Counted from the stretch's first letter, positions 23,672 to 33,928 are shown. The stretch is 64,000 bases of DNA from Iodobacter violaceini (GCF_011601265.1 NZ_JAAOLX010000004.1:310001-374000); one strand, 5' to 3'. Made by a program: numbers and translations. The notes: generated by a model not told the origin, from the letters alone.

Positions 23672-25186
23672 ATGCAATATCTGCCAACCGAATTACAAAT
23701 CCTGATTTATTTTATGGCCAGCAGCCTGATTCTGGGCACGCTGCTTTACTACCGTGTCCGCACCAGCCGCCATCGCTTATTTAACAGCATCTTACTGCTC
23801 ACATTCAGTTGCTTAGGCCTCTACAGCGCGCAATTACTGGAAAGCTACAACCTGAGCAGCGCCGCCAAAGCAGTACATGAAACGTTTATGGTTGTGCTGG
23901 GTTTTGCTCTGATCCGCTACTGGGGCATGCTGCTTTTCCAACTGATTGCCCCGCTCTTCAGGCTTAACCCTCCCCGGATTCTTGAAGATTTACTCGAAGC
24001 GATCGCCATGCTGGGCTGGGGGTTTTATCGCCTGCACCTGGCGGGACTGGAGCTGGGGCAACTGGTCACCACATCGGCCGTCATCACCGCCGTGCTGGCC
24101 TTTGCCATGCAAGACACGCTGGGCAATATTCTGGCGGGGCTGGCACTGCATCTGGACAACTCCATTGAGCAGGGTGACTGGATTAAATTAGGCGAACTCA
24201 CTGGCCGGGTTGTCGATTTATCCTGGCGTGCCACCCGGGTTGAAACACGCAATGGCGAAACGGTGATGATTCCCAATGGCATGCTGATGAAAGGCCAGTT
24301 TCAGCTGCTGGGCAAACGTACAGACAAGCCGCTGGCCTGGCGGCGCTGGGTATGGTTTGAAGTAGGCCTTGATACCCTGCCCACGCAAGTGATGCTCTTA
24401 ATTGAAAATGCCATCCGCGAAGCTGCCCCGCCCAATGTCGCTCAGGATCCGCCGCCCTCCTGCTTATTAATGAATGTAGAAAAAGGCAACGCCCGCTACG
24501 CCGCCCGCTACTGGCTGACCGACCTGCAAAATGACGACCCCACCGATTCGCAAATCCGTACCCTGATAGACGCCGTTTTACGCCGCAACAGCCTGCGCCT
24601 TGCGGCGCCGCAATATAAAGTATTTGTTACCCAGGAAAACGAGCGCTACTTTGAAGGCCGCCACAAACAACACACCCAGGAGCGGCTGGCTGTACTGCAA
24701 AAACTGGAGCTGCTCGCATCCTTAAAAGAAGACGAGCTTCACACCCTGGCAGACAGGCTGCGCTTCACCCCCTATGTGGCAGGCGATGTAATGATACGCC
24801 AGGGCGAAAAAGTAGAATGGCTGTATATCCTGATCAAAGGCGAAGCAGAAGCGTGGGTACAACCCACTCGTGGCGAGCGCAAATTATTTGCAAAACTCGG
24901 CCCCGGCAGTTTTTTTGGAGAAATGGGGCTGATGACCGGCGAAGCCATCCGCGCCACGGTTGTGGTCAGCACCAATGTAGAGTGTTATCGCATTGATAAA
25001 GAATCTTTCCAGCAGATTCTCTTATCCCGCCCCGAGCTGGCAGGCGTGTTCTCCGAAGTACTGGTCAAGCGTCAGGCCGAAGAACAAATTCTGTTAAATG
25101 ACGACAGCAGCATCATCCCGCCCGTTGCCCGCTCGGAAATCCTCGCCAGACTACAGCATTTTATTGGGCTGAACCGCGGGGCGTAA
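23672..25186 (+). CDS. MscS-type channel fused to cyclic-nucleotide-binding domain (bCNG-like)
   Basis: A 504-residue membrane protein. Four to five membrane segments (about residues 8-160) lead to the MscS pore and beta domain: LAFAMQDTLGNILAGLALHL is the pore helix region, then DWIKLGELTGRVVDLSWRATRV. After the MscS C-terminal domain comes a cyclic-nucleotide-binding domain (about 360-475; GEMGLMTGEAIRATVV is its phosphate-binding cassette). This is the architecture of the bacterial cyclic-nucleotide-gated subgroup of the MscS superfamily. Ligand gating is described for that group; here it is inference. The start at 23672 has only GGGG upstream. It stands alone. Confidence 0.9.
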   Translation: MQYLPTELQILIYFMASSLILGTLLYYRVRTSRHRLFNSILLLTFSCLGLYSAQLLESYNLSSAAKAVHETFMVVLGFALIRYWGMLLFQLIAPLFRLNPPRILEDLLEAIAMLGWGFYRLHLAGLELGQLVTTSAVITAVLAFAMQDTLGNILAGLALHLDNSIEQGDWIKLGELTGRVVDLSWRATRVETRNGETVMIPNGMLMKGQFQLLGKRTDKPLAWRRWVWFEVGLDTLPTQVMLLIENAIREAAPPNVAQDPPPSCLLMNVEKGNARYAARYWLTDLQNDDPTDSQIRTLIDAVLRRNSLRLAAPQYKVFVTQENERYFEGRHKQHTQERLAVLQKLELLASLKEDELHTLADRLRFTPYVAGDVMIRQGEKVEWLYILIKGEAEAWVQPTRGERKLFAKLGPGSFFGEMGLMTGEAIRATVVVSTNVECYRIDKESFQQILLSRPELAGVFSEVLVKRQAEEQILLNDDSSIIPPVARSEILARLQHFIGLNRGA

Positions 25187-25233
25187 AACCCACATCTGAA
25201 AACACGGAGAACACTGAGTTCCATGGAGAAACG
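25184..25233. repeat. Palindromic repeat family, half copy B
   Basis: AAAACCCACATCTGAAAACA followed by CGGAGAACACTGAG and CATGGAGAAAC matches one arm of the palindromes at 35086 and 54919. The second arm is missing. It starts on the stop codon of the channel gene. Confidence 0.6.
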
Positions 25234-25264
25234 CTTATTCGCGATTAATGCTGTTCAAAATCCT

Positions 25265-25293
25265 CTTGATCTCGCCCTGCCATGCCCCCATGT
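25265..25293 (+). promoter_or_regulatory. Heat-shock (sigma-32) promoter of clpB
   Basis: CTTGATC at 25265-25271 and CCCCATGT at 25286-25293 with a 14-base spacer. The consensus for sigma-32 is CTTGAAA, 13-14 bases, CCCCATNT; the -10 element matches completely. It lies 33 bases upstream of the clpB start. Confidence 0.85.
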
Positions 25294-25326
25294 ATAACGT
25301 AAGAACCAACTTTGGAGGTGCGCGGA

Positions 25327-27909
25327 ATGCGTTTCGATAAACTGACCACAAAATTTCAACAAGCCATAGGCGATGCGCAAAGCAGCGCTAATGCCAATGA
25401 CAATCCCTATATTGAGCCACAACACGTGCTGGCTGCGCTGCTGGCCGATGTAGATTCAGGCACTTCCGCCCTGCTGGCCCGAGCCGGGGTGAATGTGAAT
25501 CCGCTCAAAACTGCACTTGCAGCCGCCATTGATCGCCTGCCAAAAGTCAGCGGCGGCGATGGTGAAATCACTGTTTCTAAAGAACTGAGCAATTTACTTA
25601 ATCTGACCGATAAAGCCGCGCTTAAACGCAACGATCAGTTTATTTCCAGCGACCTTTTTTTATTAGCGTTAACCGCAGATAAAGGCGAAACAGGCCGCTT
25701 ACTGAAAGAAAACGGCGCTAAAAAAGAAGCCATCGCCGCAGCCATTGATGCCGTACGCGGCGGGCAAAGCGTGGATAGCCAGGAGGCAGATCAAAACCGC
25801 GAAGCATTGGATAAATACTGCCTGGATCTCACCGAGCGCGCCAAAGCCGGAAAGCTGGACCCGGTAATTGGCCGCGACGATGAAATCCGCCGTGCCATGC
25901 AGGTTTTGCAGCGCCGCACCAAAAATAATCCTGTTTTAATCGGTGAACCTGGCGTGGGCAAAACCGCCATTGTAGAAGGTCTGGCCCAGCGCATCGTCAA
26001 TGGCGAAGTACCCGAATCGCTTAAATCCAAGCGCGTACTGGTACTCGATCTGGCATCTTTGCTGGCTGGCACCAAATACCGTGGCGAATTTGAAGAGCGC
26101 CTGAAAGCCGTGCTGAACGAGCTGGCGAAAGACGAAGGCAATACCATTATCTTTATCGACGAGCTGCATACTCTGGTCGGCGCGGGCAAAACCGAAGGAT
26201 CAATGGACGCGGGCAATATGCTCAAACCCGCGCTGGCACGGGGCGAGCTGCACTGCATCGGCGCAACCACGCTGGATGAATACCGTAAGTATGTAGAAAA
26301 AGACCCCGCACTGGAGCGCCGCTTCCAGAAAGTATTAGTGGGAGAGCCGAGCGTTGAAGCCACCATCGCCATTTTGCGCGGCTTACAGGAAAAATACGAA
26401 ATCCATCACGGGGTAGAAATCACCGACCCTGCGATTGTGGCCGCTGCCGAACTGAGCCATCGCTATATCACCGACCGTTTTTTACCCGATAAAGCGATTG
26501 ATCTGATCGACGAAGCCGCCGCCCGCATCAAAATGGAAATCGATTCCAAGCCCGAAGTCATGGACAAGCTGGACCGGCGGATTATTCAGCTCAAAATCGA
26601 GCGTGAAGCGGTAAAACGCGAAAAAGACGAGGCCTCTAAAAAGCGCCTTGCCCTGATCGAAGAGGAAAGCGCAAGGCTAGAAAAAGAATATTCTGACCTG
26701 GAAGAAATCTGGAAAGCCGAAAAAGCCAGCGTGCTGGGCAGTCAGGCGATTCGGGAAGAAATTGAACGCGTTAAAACCGCCATGGACGCCGCCCAGCGCC
26801 GTGGCGAGTGGGATAAAGCCAGCGAATTGCAATACGGCCAGTTGCCGCAGCTGGAAGCTAAACTCAAAGCCGCTGAAGCATCTGAAGCCACGGGTGGCAA
26901 GCCCAAATTACTGCGCACGCAGGTAGGATCGGAAGAAATCGCCGAAGTGGTCAGCCGTGCTACCGGCATTCCGGTCAGCCGCATGTTGCAAGGAGAGCGC
27001 GCCAAACTGCTGGCCATGGAAAACTCACTCCATCAAAAAGTGGTGGGGCAATCCGAAGCCGTACGACTGGTTTCTGATGCCATCCGCCGTTCCCGCGCCG
27101 GGCTTTCCGACCCTAACCGCCCTTACGGCAGCTTTTTATTCCTTGGCCCCACCGGCGTAGGTAAAACCGAGCTGACCAAGGCACTGGCAGAATTCTTATT
27201 TGATTCGCCGGATCATTTAATTCGCCTCGATATGAGCGAATTTATGGAAAAACACAGCGTATCCCGTTTAGTGGGCGCGCCTCCGGGTTATGTGGGTTAT
27301 GAAGAAGGCGGCTACTTAACCGAGGCCGTGCGCCGCAAACCCTATAGCGTGATTTTGCTGGATGAAGTCGAGAAAGCGCATCCGGATGTGTTTAATATCC
27401 TGCTGCAAGTACTGGATGACGGTCGCCTGACCGATGGACAGGGGCGCACGGTGGACTTTAGAAATACCGTGGTGGTCATGACCAGCAATCTGGGCAGTCA
27501 GCAGATTCAGGCGATGGCGGGTATGGATTATCCACTCATCAAAATGGCAGTCCTGGCTGAGGTGCAAGGCCATTTCCGCCCCGAATTTGTAAACCGGATT
27601 GACGAAATGGTGGTTTTCCATTCTCTGGATCAGGCCGCCATCAGGAATATTGCGCGCATTCAGCTTAACCGTTTACAAAGCCGCTTAGCCCATATGGAAA
27701 TAGAATTGAGCGTAACAGACGCGGCACTGGATATTGTGGCAGCAGCTGGGTTTGACCCGGTTTATGGTGCAAGGCCTTTAAAACGGGCTATTCAAACCGA
27801 AATTGAAAATCCTTTATCCAAAGCCATATTGGAAGGCAAGGTGAGTGCGGGCCATCTGCTCACGATTGATGCCGACAATGAAACGCTTTGCTTTAAGCAA
27901 TCTCATTAA
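25327..27909 (+). CDS. clpB: ATP-dependent disaggregase ClpB
   Basis: An 860-residue Hsp100 chaperone that pulls proteins out of aggregates together with DnaK. Domains in order: N-terminal Clp-N repeats (about 1-145), first AAA+ domain with Walker A GEPGVGKT (206-213), the coiled-coil middle domain (about 410-525), and second AAA+ domain with GPTGVGKTE. The start was set at 25327, where GGAGG lies eight to nine bases upstream and the protein begins [14 protein letters not shown] like its relatives. A sigma-32 promoter precedes it and a strong terminator follows, so it is a single heat-shock gene. Confidence 0.97.
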   Translation: MRFDKLTTKFQQAIGDAQSSANANDNPYIEPQHVLAALLADVDSGTSALLARAGVNVNPLKTALAAAIDRLPKVSGGDGEITVSKELSNLLNLTDKAALKRNDQFISSDLFLLALTADKGETGRLLKENGAKKEAIAAAIDAVRGGQSVDSQEADQNREALDKYCLDLTERAKAGKLDPVIGRDDEIRRAMQVLQRRTKNNPVLIGEPGVGKTAIVEGLAQRIVNGEVPESLKSKRVLVLDLASLLAGTKYRGEFEERLKAVLNELAKDEGNTIIFIDELHTLVGAGKTEGSMDAGNMLKPALARGELHCIGATTLDEYRKYVEKDPALERRFQKVLVGEPSVEATIAILRGLQEKYEIHHGVEITDPAIVAAAELSHRYITDRFLPDKAIDLIDEAAARIKMEIDSKPEVMDKLDRRIIQLKIEREAVKREKDEASKKRLALIEEESARLEKEYSDLEEIWKAEKASVLGSQAIREEIERVKTAMDAAQRRGEWDKASELQYGQLPQLEAKLKAAEASEATGGKPKLLRTQVGSEEIAEVVSRATGIPVSRMLQGERAKLLAMENSLHQKVVGQSEAVRLVSDAIRRSRAGLSDPNRPYGSFLFLGPTGVGKTELTKALAEFLFDSPDHLIRLDMSEFMEKHSVSRLVGAPPGYVGYEEGGYLTEAVRRKPYSVILLDEVEKAHPDVFNILLQVLDDGRLTDGQGRTVDFRNTVVVMTSNLGSQQIQAMAGMDYPLIKMAVLAEVQGHFRPEFVNRIDEMVVFHSLDQAAIRNIARIQLNRLQSRLAHMEIELSVTDAALDIVAAAGFDPVYGARPLKRAIQTEIENPLSKAILEGKVSAGHLLTIDADNETLCFKQSH

Positions 27910-27921
27910 TTCTGCAGCACT

Positions 27922-27953
27922 TAACGGCATTCTTCGGAATGCCGTTATTTTAT
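27922..27953 (+). terminator. Rho-independent terminator after clpB
   Basis: A perfect 11-bp stem TAACGGCATTC / GAATGCCGTTA with a TTCG tetraloop, followed by TTTTATT. Confidence 0.94.
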
Positions 27954-28107
27954 TCCCGTGCAAAACCATAAGTAAGCATCTTCCTTTCAAAAAAAGCGGG
28001 CTTTATATACCAATAGCCCGTCAGAAAATTGTACTTTCGTAATCAAATACTCAACAATTATCAAAATAATAAGATAAGCTTAATGATCGAATTCTCAAAA
28101 AAATGTA

Positions 28108-29622
28108 ATGAAGCAGGCACTTACATTTCTGACATCCCCTAAAGCCACCAAGGCTTTCTTGCTGCTGATCATTTATCTGGGCATTGGTTTTCTGAGCATT
28201 CAATTTGCTATGCTGCCCTCAGAAAACTTTGCCGTTATTTGGTTTGCTGCGGGCTGCGGGCTGGTTCTTATGCTGGAGCTTGGAAAAACGGGGATTCCTT
28301 TTGTTTTAGCCGGCAGCGCCATCCTGAATACCCCCACCTATTATGCTTTTTTGAGCCATGCGGGCATGAATCATGCACTGCCCCTGTCTGTTATTTTAGG
28401 TCTTATACCCGCTGCCATTGATACCTGGCAAGCCGTGATGGCCGCCAATGCATGGAAAACTTTTATTGAAAAGTATCATCACCCGCCATTACAAACCCCC
28501 GGAGATCTGCCTTATTTCTGGCAAAAAATCTGTTTTATGCCTGCACTGATCAGCATGACACTTTGGCATTTACTGCTGAGCTGCAGCAATACAATACCTT
28601 ACAACGGCTTATTTTCTAATCTTCAACAAATGTTATTACTGATCCTTGGCGATACTGCGGGCATTTTTGTTATTGCCCCTATATATGCCTCATGGAAATC
28701 AGGCGCTTTAAGAAAAACAATCAGTCCTGCATCACCTTACTTTGCCACCATTTTACTGATTGTTGGGCTTGGATTTATAGTACACAGTTATTTAATGATG
28801 CTGGTTTTGCCGGTTTTATTATTAATTGCCATTCATTTCAAACTGGCGGGTACATCGATCGCTTTATTTATTGTATTTACCCTGTCGGCAATTGGAACGG
28901 TCTATCAGACGGGGCCGTTTCTCAATGCCAACTTAATGATTACTTTCATTAATTTACAGCTTTTTCTTTTTCCCCTCGGGCTGACACTGCACTATCTGGC
29001 TCTTTTACAAGAACTGCTCAGCCAAAGCCAGATGCAACTTGAATCTGAAGTGGCCAGCAGAACGGAAGCCTTAGCCGCAGCCAATTTACGCCTCGAAGAA
29101 TTAGTCACCACGGACGAGCTGACGGGTGTAGCCAACCGGAGAGAATGGCAGCGCCGCTGCGATGAAGCCATAACCTATGCCCGCCGCTACCAGCAGCCCC
29201 TGTCTATTTTATTAATTGATATTGATCACTTTAAAAATGTAAATGACCAACACGGCCATTTAGCCGGGGATTTAACCCTGAAAGAATTATGCCGGATATG
29301 CACCACAGAATTACGCGCCACAGACAGCTTTGCCCGCTGGGGAGGCGAAGAATTTGTCCTGCTTCTGCCTGGTACCACACAGGCAGAAGCCATGCTCGCA
29401 GGCAATAAATTAAGGCTGGCCGTAGAAGAGCAAGCGCAAATTGAATTTGAAAACAAAGATATCCGTATCACCATCAGCATTGGCGTGGCCATGCTGGAAG
29501 ACAGCGATCCCAGCCTGGATTGCCTGCTGAACCGTGCCGATCAAGCCATGTACGCAGCAAAAGCAGCAGGCAGAAATCAGGTGCAATGCGCATTAAGCAG
29601 TGCATATTTTGCCAGCAGCTGA
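28108..29622 (+). CDS. MASE1-like membrane diguanylate cyclase
   Basis: A 504-residue protein. Residues 1-305 hold eight or more membrane segments in a MASE1-type sensory module. A short coiled coil (SQSQMQLESEVASRTEALAA) leads into the GGDEF domain. The active-site loop is GGEEF (412-416) and the product-inhibition site RATD lies just before it (403-406), so the enzyme should make cyclic di-GMP and be feedback-inhibited. The membrane part would sense an unknown signal. The start ATG lies in an AT-rich 200-base gap after the clpB terminator. Its downstream effectors are unknown; pilus function is one usual target of c-di-GMP. Confidence 0.92.
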   Translation: MKQALTFLTSPKATKAFLLLIIYLGIGFLSIQFAMLPSENFAVIWFAAGCGLVLMLELGKTGIPFVLAGSAILNTPTYYAFLSHAGMNHALPLSVILGLIPAAIDTWQAVMAANAWKTFIEKYHHPPLQTPGDLPYFWQKICFMPALISMTLWHLLLSCSNTIPYNGLFSNLQQMLLLILGDTAGIFVIAPIYASWKSGALRKTISPASPYFATILLIVGLGFIVHSYLMMLVLPVLLLIAIHFKLAGTSIALFIVFTLSAIGTVYQTGPFLNANLMITFINLQLFLFPLGLTLHYLALLQELLSQSQMQLESEVASRTEALAAANLRLEELVTTDELTGVANRREWQRRCDEAITYARRYQQPLSILLIDIDHFKNVNDQHGHLAGDLTLKELCRICTTELRATDSFARWGGEEFVLLLPGTTQAEAMLAGNKLRLAVEEQAQIEFENKDIRITISIGVAMLEDSDPSLDCLLNRADQAMYAAKAAGRNQVQCALSSAYFASS

Positions 29623-29723
29623 AATCAGTACCCTGAGGCCAAAACAGCAACAACTTACTTGAGACTTATACATATTCAAAAGAGTGCGCCATAATTAAAC
29701 CCTGCCTTTTACCTGGCTCAATC

Positions 29724-31415
29724 ATGCTTACCCGTTTTCGCCCCCGCTCCCTTGATATCCTCCACAATTACAGCAAAAGCCAGCTGATGGCCGATATCAC
29801 CGCCGGTATGAGCGTGGGTATTGTAGCGCTTCCTCTTGCTATGGCCTTTGCAATCGCCAGTGGGCTGACACCCGCAGCCGGGCTGACCACAGCCATTATT
29901 GCGGGCTTTCTGATTTCGCTTCTGGGCGGATCAAAAGTTCAAATAGGCGGGCCCGCCGGGGCATTTATTGTGGTGGTTTACGCTATTGTTCAGCAATATG
30001 GTTTAGGCAATTTGCTTTTAGCGACCATGTTGGCTGGTGTATTTATGTTTTTACTTGGCCTGCTTGGCCTTGGGGCATTAGTACGCCATATTCCCGTTTC
30101 AATTGTGATTGGCTTTACCAATGGGATTGCTGCCTTAATTGCCTTATCTCAGCTTAATGATTTTTTTGGTTTAAATATTGATCATCTTCCTGCTGAATTC
30201 TTTTCAAAAACTAAGGCAATTGGATTGGCCCTGCCTCATATTCATTTGGCCACACTGAGTATTGGCGTATTTTCGCTGGCCATTCTGATTATCTGGCCCA
30301 AAATAGCCAGGCATTTGCCCGCAGGTTTAAAACAAATCCCCGGCAGTATGATTGCTCTTTTAGCAGGCACTTTACTTTCTCAATGGCCGGAGCTGAATGT
30401 GGCCACCATAGGCAGCCGCTTTGGCGATATTCCGTCGCAGCTACCCACGCCTGCCTTTCCTCAGTTCACCTGGCACTCTCTGGCAGCTATTATTCAGCCC
30501 GCCCTGACAATTGCCGTACTTGGCGCCATTGAATCCTTACTTTGCGCGCGCATTGCTGATGGCCTGATCAATGACCGCCATGACCCCAATCAGGAGCTGA
30601 TGGCTCAGGGCATTGCCAACTTTGTTTCGCCCTTATTTGGCGGGTTTTGCGCCACCGGCACCATCGCCCGCACCGTTACCAATATTAATAGCGGGGCCAG
30701 CAGCCCTGTTTCGGGCATGGTGCACGCCTTATCTATTTTGCTGATCATGGCCATTGCTGCGCCATTTGCCAAACTGATTCCCCTTTCTACGCTCGCCGCC
30801 GTTTTACTTTATGTGGCCTGGAATATGGGGGAATGGGCCGAGTTCCGGCGCTTGCAACATTTCACAGGCAATTACCGCACCATTTTACTTTCTACTTTTA
30901 TCCTGACTGTGGTCGTGGATTTAACTGTGGCGATGGAAGTTGGTCTGCTGCTTGCCTGTGTTTTCTTTATTACCCGGGTATCCAGCCTGACTCACTTAAA
31001 GAAAGTGAAGCTCCCTGAACACTTAAAAGCAGATCCAATCGAAGCATGGAGTATTCATGGCTCCTTATTTTTTGGATCGATTGCCAAAATAGAAAGCTTA
31101 CTCGACCCGCATAAAATCCAGCCCGATCTGCTGATTTTAGATTTGTCATCTCTCTTAAATATGGATACCACAGGGCTGGAGGCCTTAGAAACACTGCAGC
31201 AGCAATTACACCACCAGGGCGCTTGCCTGATTATTTGCGGCGCGGGCATTCAGCCTCATTCACTGATCCACAGATCCGGGTTTTATCAGCACTTAGGGGC
31301 AGAATTTTTATTACCTGACCTGCAAAGCGCATGGCAGCTGGCAGATCATTTATCCCAAAAAAAGCACGCAGATCATCAGGAAAACTGCGAAAAAACGCAT
31401 CATCACAATGTGTGA
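29724..31415 (+). CDS. SulP-family anion transporter with STAS domain
   Basis: A 563-residue inner-membrane transporter. The first 410 residues form the 14-segment SulP fold (GMSVGIVALPLAMAFAIASG near the start, then GGPAGAFIVVVYAIV), and residues about 430-550 form a cytosolic STAS domain (LLILDLSSLLNMDTTGLEAL). SulP proteins carry sulfate, bicarbonate, C4-dicarboxylates or other anions; the substrate cannot be read here. No carbonic anhydrase or sulfate-assimilation gene is adjacent, which would have pointed to one or the other. It appears to be monocistronic. Confidence 0.92.
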   Translation: MLTRFRPRSLDILHNYSKSQLMADITAGMSVGIVALPLAMAFAIASGLTPAAGLTTAIIAGFLISLLGGSKVQIGGPAGAFIVVVYAIVQQYGLGNLLLATMLAGVFMFLLGLLGLGALVRHIPVSIVIGFTNGIAALIALSQLNDFFGLNIDHLPAEFFSKTKAIGLALPHIHLATLSIGVFSLAILIIWPKIARHLPAGLKQIPGSMIALLAGTLLSQWPELNVATIGSRFGDIPSQLPTPAFPQFTWHSLAAIIQPALTIAVLGAIESLLCARIADGLINDRHDPNQELMAQGIANFVSPLFGGFCATGTIARTVTNINSGASSPVSGMVHALSILLIMAIAAPFAKLIPLSTLAAVLLYVAWNMGEWAEFRRLQHFTGNYRTILLSTFILTVVVDLTVAMEVGLLLACVFFITRVSSLTHLKKVKLPEHLKADPIEAWSIHGSLFFGSIAKIESLLDPHKIQPDLLILDLSSLLNMDTTGLEALETLQQQLHHQGACLIICGAGIQPHSLIHRSGFYQHLGAEFLLPDLQSAWQLADHLSQKKHADHQENCEKTHHHNV

Positions 31416-31579
31416 TTTAGTCACTAATTTGTACTATTTATCATTACAAACCCAGCAATCATTGTTAGAGTGACTGTCGCTTTTCTATGCCAATAGTCTT
31501 ATAAATACATGGGCATAGCATTGAAATCCGCTTTTTATCCCCAAACGGCCCCGTTTTTTTGGCCACTACAAGGAGATGC

Positions 31580-33592
31580 ATGAATACAAGTACACGACTT
31601 CGCCTTCATCACACCTTAAGCATGCCGGTGTTTTTACCCAGCATGATTTTAATTGGCATATTGCTCGCCATTTGCACGCTTAATCCTCAGGCTGCAGAGC
31701 AAATCTTCTCGCAAGGCCAAGCCTGGGTTACACAGAAATTCAGCTGGTTTTATATTCTTTCTGTGGCTATTTTTGTTATCACCTTAGTCGCCATTGCCTG
31801 CAGCCCTTACGGCAATATCCGCCTTGGCCCGGACGACGCCAAACCCGAATACAACTTTACCTCCTGGGTGGCCATGCTGTTTGCCGCGGGCATGGGTATT
31901 GGTCTGATGTATTTCGGCGTGGGCGAGCCGATGCAACATTATCTCTCACCGCCACTTGCCCAGGGCAGCACCATGGCGGCAGCCCGTGAAGCCATGACCA
32001 TGACCTTTTTCCACTGGGGTTTTCATGCATGGGCGATTTACTGCCTGGTTGGCCTTGTGCTGGCTTATTTTGGCTTTCGCTACAATCTGCCGCTGACTAT
32101 CCGCTCCGGCTTGTATCCGATTTTGCGCGACAAAATCAATGGCCCAATCGGCCACGCAGTCGATGTATTTGCCCTCTGTGGCACTATTTTTGGGATTGCC
32201 ACTACGCTGGGCTATGGCATTTTGCAAATCAGCGCAGGCTTACATTCACTCACTGGCTGGGAAACCTCAAATCTGCACTTTCAGTACGGCCTGATTGCCG
32301 TGGTGATCGGTCTTGCGGGCTGGTCTGCCGCATCGGGCCTGGATAAAGGCGTACGCCGCCTGAGCGAGCTAAATTTAGGGCTCGCTATTACGCTGATGCT
32401 GTTTGTTTTATTCGCAGGACCAACGCTGTTTTTGCTTGGCGCATTTGGCGACAATATCGGCCATTATTTTTCCAGCCTGGTCGAGCTGACTTTCCGCTCT
32501 TACACCTATGAACCTACGCAAAAAGAAGGCTGGTTCAGTGGCTGGACGCTGCTGTATTGGGCTTGGTGGATTTCATGGTCGCCATTCGTTGGGATGTTTA
32601 TTGCGCGTATCTCCCGTGGCCGCACCTTACGTGAATTTATCATCGGTGTGATGCTGATTCCTGCCCTGTTTAACCTGGTATGGATGACGATATTTGGCAA
32701 TACCGCTATCTGGCTGGATATGCATACGGCTGCCGGTGCGCTCTCGCAAACCGCTGCCAATGTGGATGCACTGCTGTTCAAATTCTTTGAATACCTGCCG
32801 CTGGTTAAAGTCACGTCATCGATCACCATCCTGCTGATTGCCGTGTTTTTTGTCACCTCGGCGGATTCAGGTGCTTTTGTGCTCAACACCATTGCCACCC
32901 GTGGTGCAGAAAAATCGCCCGCCTGGCAGAGCCTGTTCTGGGCGGGCTTACTTGGCGCTACGGCTGCTATTTTGCTGACTGCCGGTGGTTTAAAAGCGCT
33001 GCAGGCCGTCACCTTAATCGCTGCCCTGCCCTTCACGGTGATTATGCTGCTGCTCTGTTTCAGCCTGTGCAAAGGCCTGGCGGCAGACAGACAGCACTTC
33101 TCACAGAAGTTTTCCCCCAGCACTACCTTCTGGACAGGCCAGCACTGGCGGACCCGCCTTGCACAAATTTTGCACGAGCCGCGTTTAAGTGATGTTGAAA
33201 AATTCATCACTAAAAGTGTTCAGCCAGCGCTCAATGAAGTGGCCGCCGAGCTGCAAAAACAAGGCCTGAGTGCTTCTGTATTGCTTGGCGAAAATGGCGC
33301 GGTTTCTTTGGTGGTGCCACAAGCTAATCTGCGTGACTTTGTTTATGGCGTGCGGCCTTTAAAGCAGCCGGTGGCTACTTTTGCGCTGCGCGATGCATCG
33401 CTGCCCATGTCGAGCAGGCCGCATCACTATGTGCCCATCACCTTCTTTGAAGACGGCCGCCAGGGCTACGATGTGCAATATATGATTCAGCAGGAGCTGA
33501 TTGCCGATGTGCTCAAGCAATACGAGCGTTATTTAAGCCTGGTACAAAATCAGGATACGCATCTGCTCAACAGCGCCCCCGGCCATACTTAG
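31580..33592 (+). CDS. betT: BCCT-family choline/betaine transporter (BetT-like)
   Basis: A 670-residue secondary transporter of the betaine-choline-carnitine family. About 12 membrane segments; the GMGIGLMYFGVGEPMQHYL stretch and the WTLLYWAWWISWSPFVGMFI stretch with its tryptophan-rich substrate site are characteristic. A 160-residue cytosolic C-terminal domain, as in BetT, is present and in BetT senses osmotic stress. The ATG at 31580 was chosen because AAGGAGA lies immediately upstream and the sequence then resembles relatives; the reading starting at 31559 lacks a site. No betaine-synthesis genes are adjacent. A perfect 14-bp hairpin follows. Confidence 0.9.
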   Translation: MNTSTRLRLHHTLSMPVFLPSMILIGILLAICTLNPQAAEQIFSQGQAWVTQKFSWFYILSVAIFVITLVAIACSPYGNIRLGPDDAKPEYNFTSWVAMLFAAGMGIGLMYFGVGEPMQHYLSPPLAQGSTMAAAREAMTMTFFHWGFHAWAIYCLVGLVLAYFGFRYNLPLTIRSGLYPILRDKINGPIGHAVDVFALCGTIFGIATTLGYGILQISAGLHSLTGWETSNLHFQYGLIAVVIGLAGWSAASGLDKGVRRLSELNLGLAITLMLFVLFAGPTLFLLGAFGDNIGHYFSSLVELTFRSYTYEPTQKEGWFSGWTLLYWAWWISWSPFVGMFIARISRGRTLREFIIGVMLIPALFNLVWMTIFGNTAIWLDMHTAAGALSQTAANVDALLFKFFEYLPLVKVTSSITILLIAVFFVTSADSGAFVLNTIATRGAEKSPAWQSLFWAGLLGATAAILLTAGGLKALQAVTLIAALPFTVIMLLLCFSLCKGLAADRQHFSQKFSPSTTFWTGQHWRTRLAQILHEPRLSDVEKFITKSVQPALNEVAAELQKQGLSASVLLGENGAVSLVVPQANLRDFVYGVRPLKQPVATFALRDASLPMSSRPHHYVPITFFEDGRQGYDVQYMIQQELIADVLKQYERYLSLVQNQDTHLLNSAPGHT

Positions 33593-33608
33593 ACTCAGCT
33601 TGCCGGCT

Positions 33609-33642
33609 ATAACACCCCGCTTACATACAAGCGGGGTGTTAT
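33609..33642 (+). terminator. Hairpin terminator after the BCCT gene
   Basis: A perfect 14-bp stem ATAACACCCCGCTT / AAGCGGGGTGTTAT around ACATAC, 16 bases after the stop codon. Only a weak T-run follows. Confidence 0.8.
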
Positions 33643-33700
33643 GCCATTTGAATACCCAAAAACCATGTGCAAAATGCCCGCTGACTTGTACATGTAAAAA

Positions 33701-33729
33701 TTGACAAGCACCGTCTAAGTGGTTAAATT
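33701..33729 (+). promoter_or_regulatory. Promoter of the glycine-riboswitch/gcv operon
   Basis: TTGACA at 33701-33706 with a 17-base spacer to TAAATT (33724-33729; or TTAAAT one base earlier). It lies just upstream of the riboswitch. Confidence 0.7.
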
Positions 33730-33737
33730 CCGACCAC

Positions 33738-33928
33738 TAAAGAGGAGAGAGTAGCCAGGGAAAACCCTGATTACCGCCGAAGGCGCAACGCCCGCGAACG
33801 CTCAGGCAAAAGGACTCTTTGGCATCAACACTCTGGAGAGCGGCGTGAAACGCCCACCGAAGGGGCTAACAAAACGGATCGTCATGAGCCGTTTTGGAAT
33901 CTCTCAGGTACCAAGGACAGAGGGGCCG
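33738..33928 (+). promoter_or_regulatory. Tandem glycine riboswitch (two aptamers) upstream of gcvT
   Basis: Two glycine aptamers in series. The first has GAGGAGAGAG, the core GCCGAAGGCGCAA, then AGGCAAAAGGACTC and closes at CTCTGGAGAG. The second begins at GGCGTGAAACG, has CACCGAAGGGGCTAAC, then CTCTCAGGTACCAAGGACAGAGGGG. These are the conserved words of the gcvT riboswitch class. Glycine binding is expected to turn on the glycine-cleavage genes. The gcvT start codon at 33978 lies about 50 bases behind the second aptamer; no obvious terminator hairpin with T-run lies between, so control may act at translation initiation. Confidence 0.93.

Noticed and set aside
23469-23705. 78-codon ORF between the decarboxylase and the channel gene.
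   Set aside because: It overlaps both neighbours, is rich in Pro/Ser without family features and has no start signal.
29724-31415. SulP transporter as the sulfate supply for the encapsulin system.
   Set aside because: It lies 10 kb away with unrelated genes between, and SulP substrates vary; no sequence evidence for a link.
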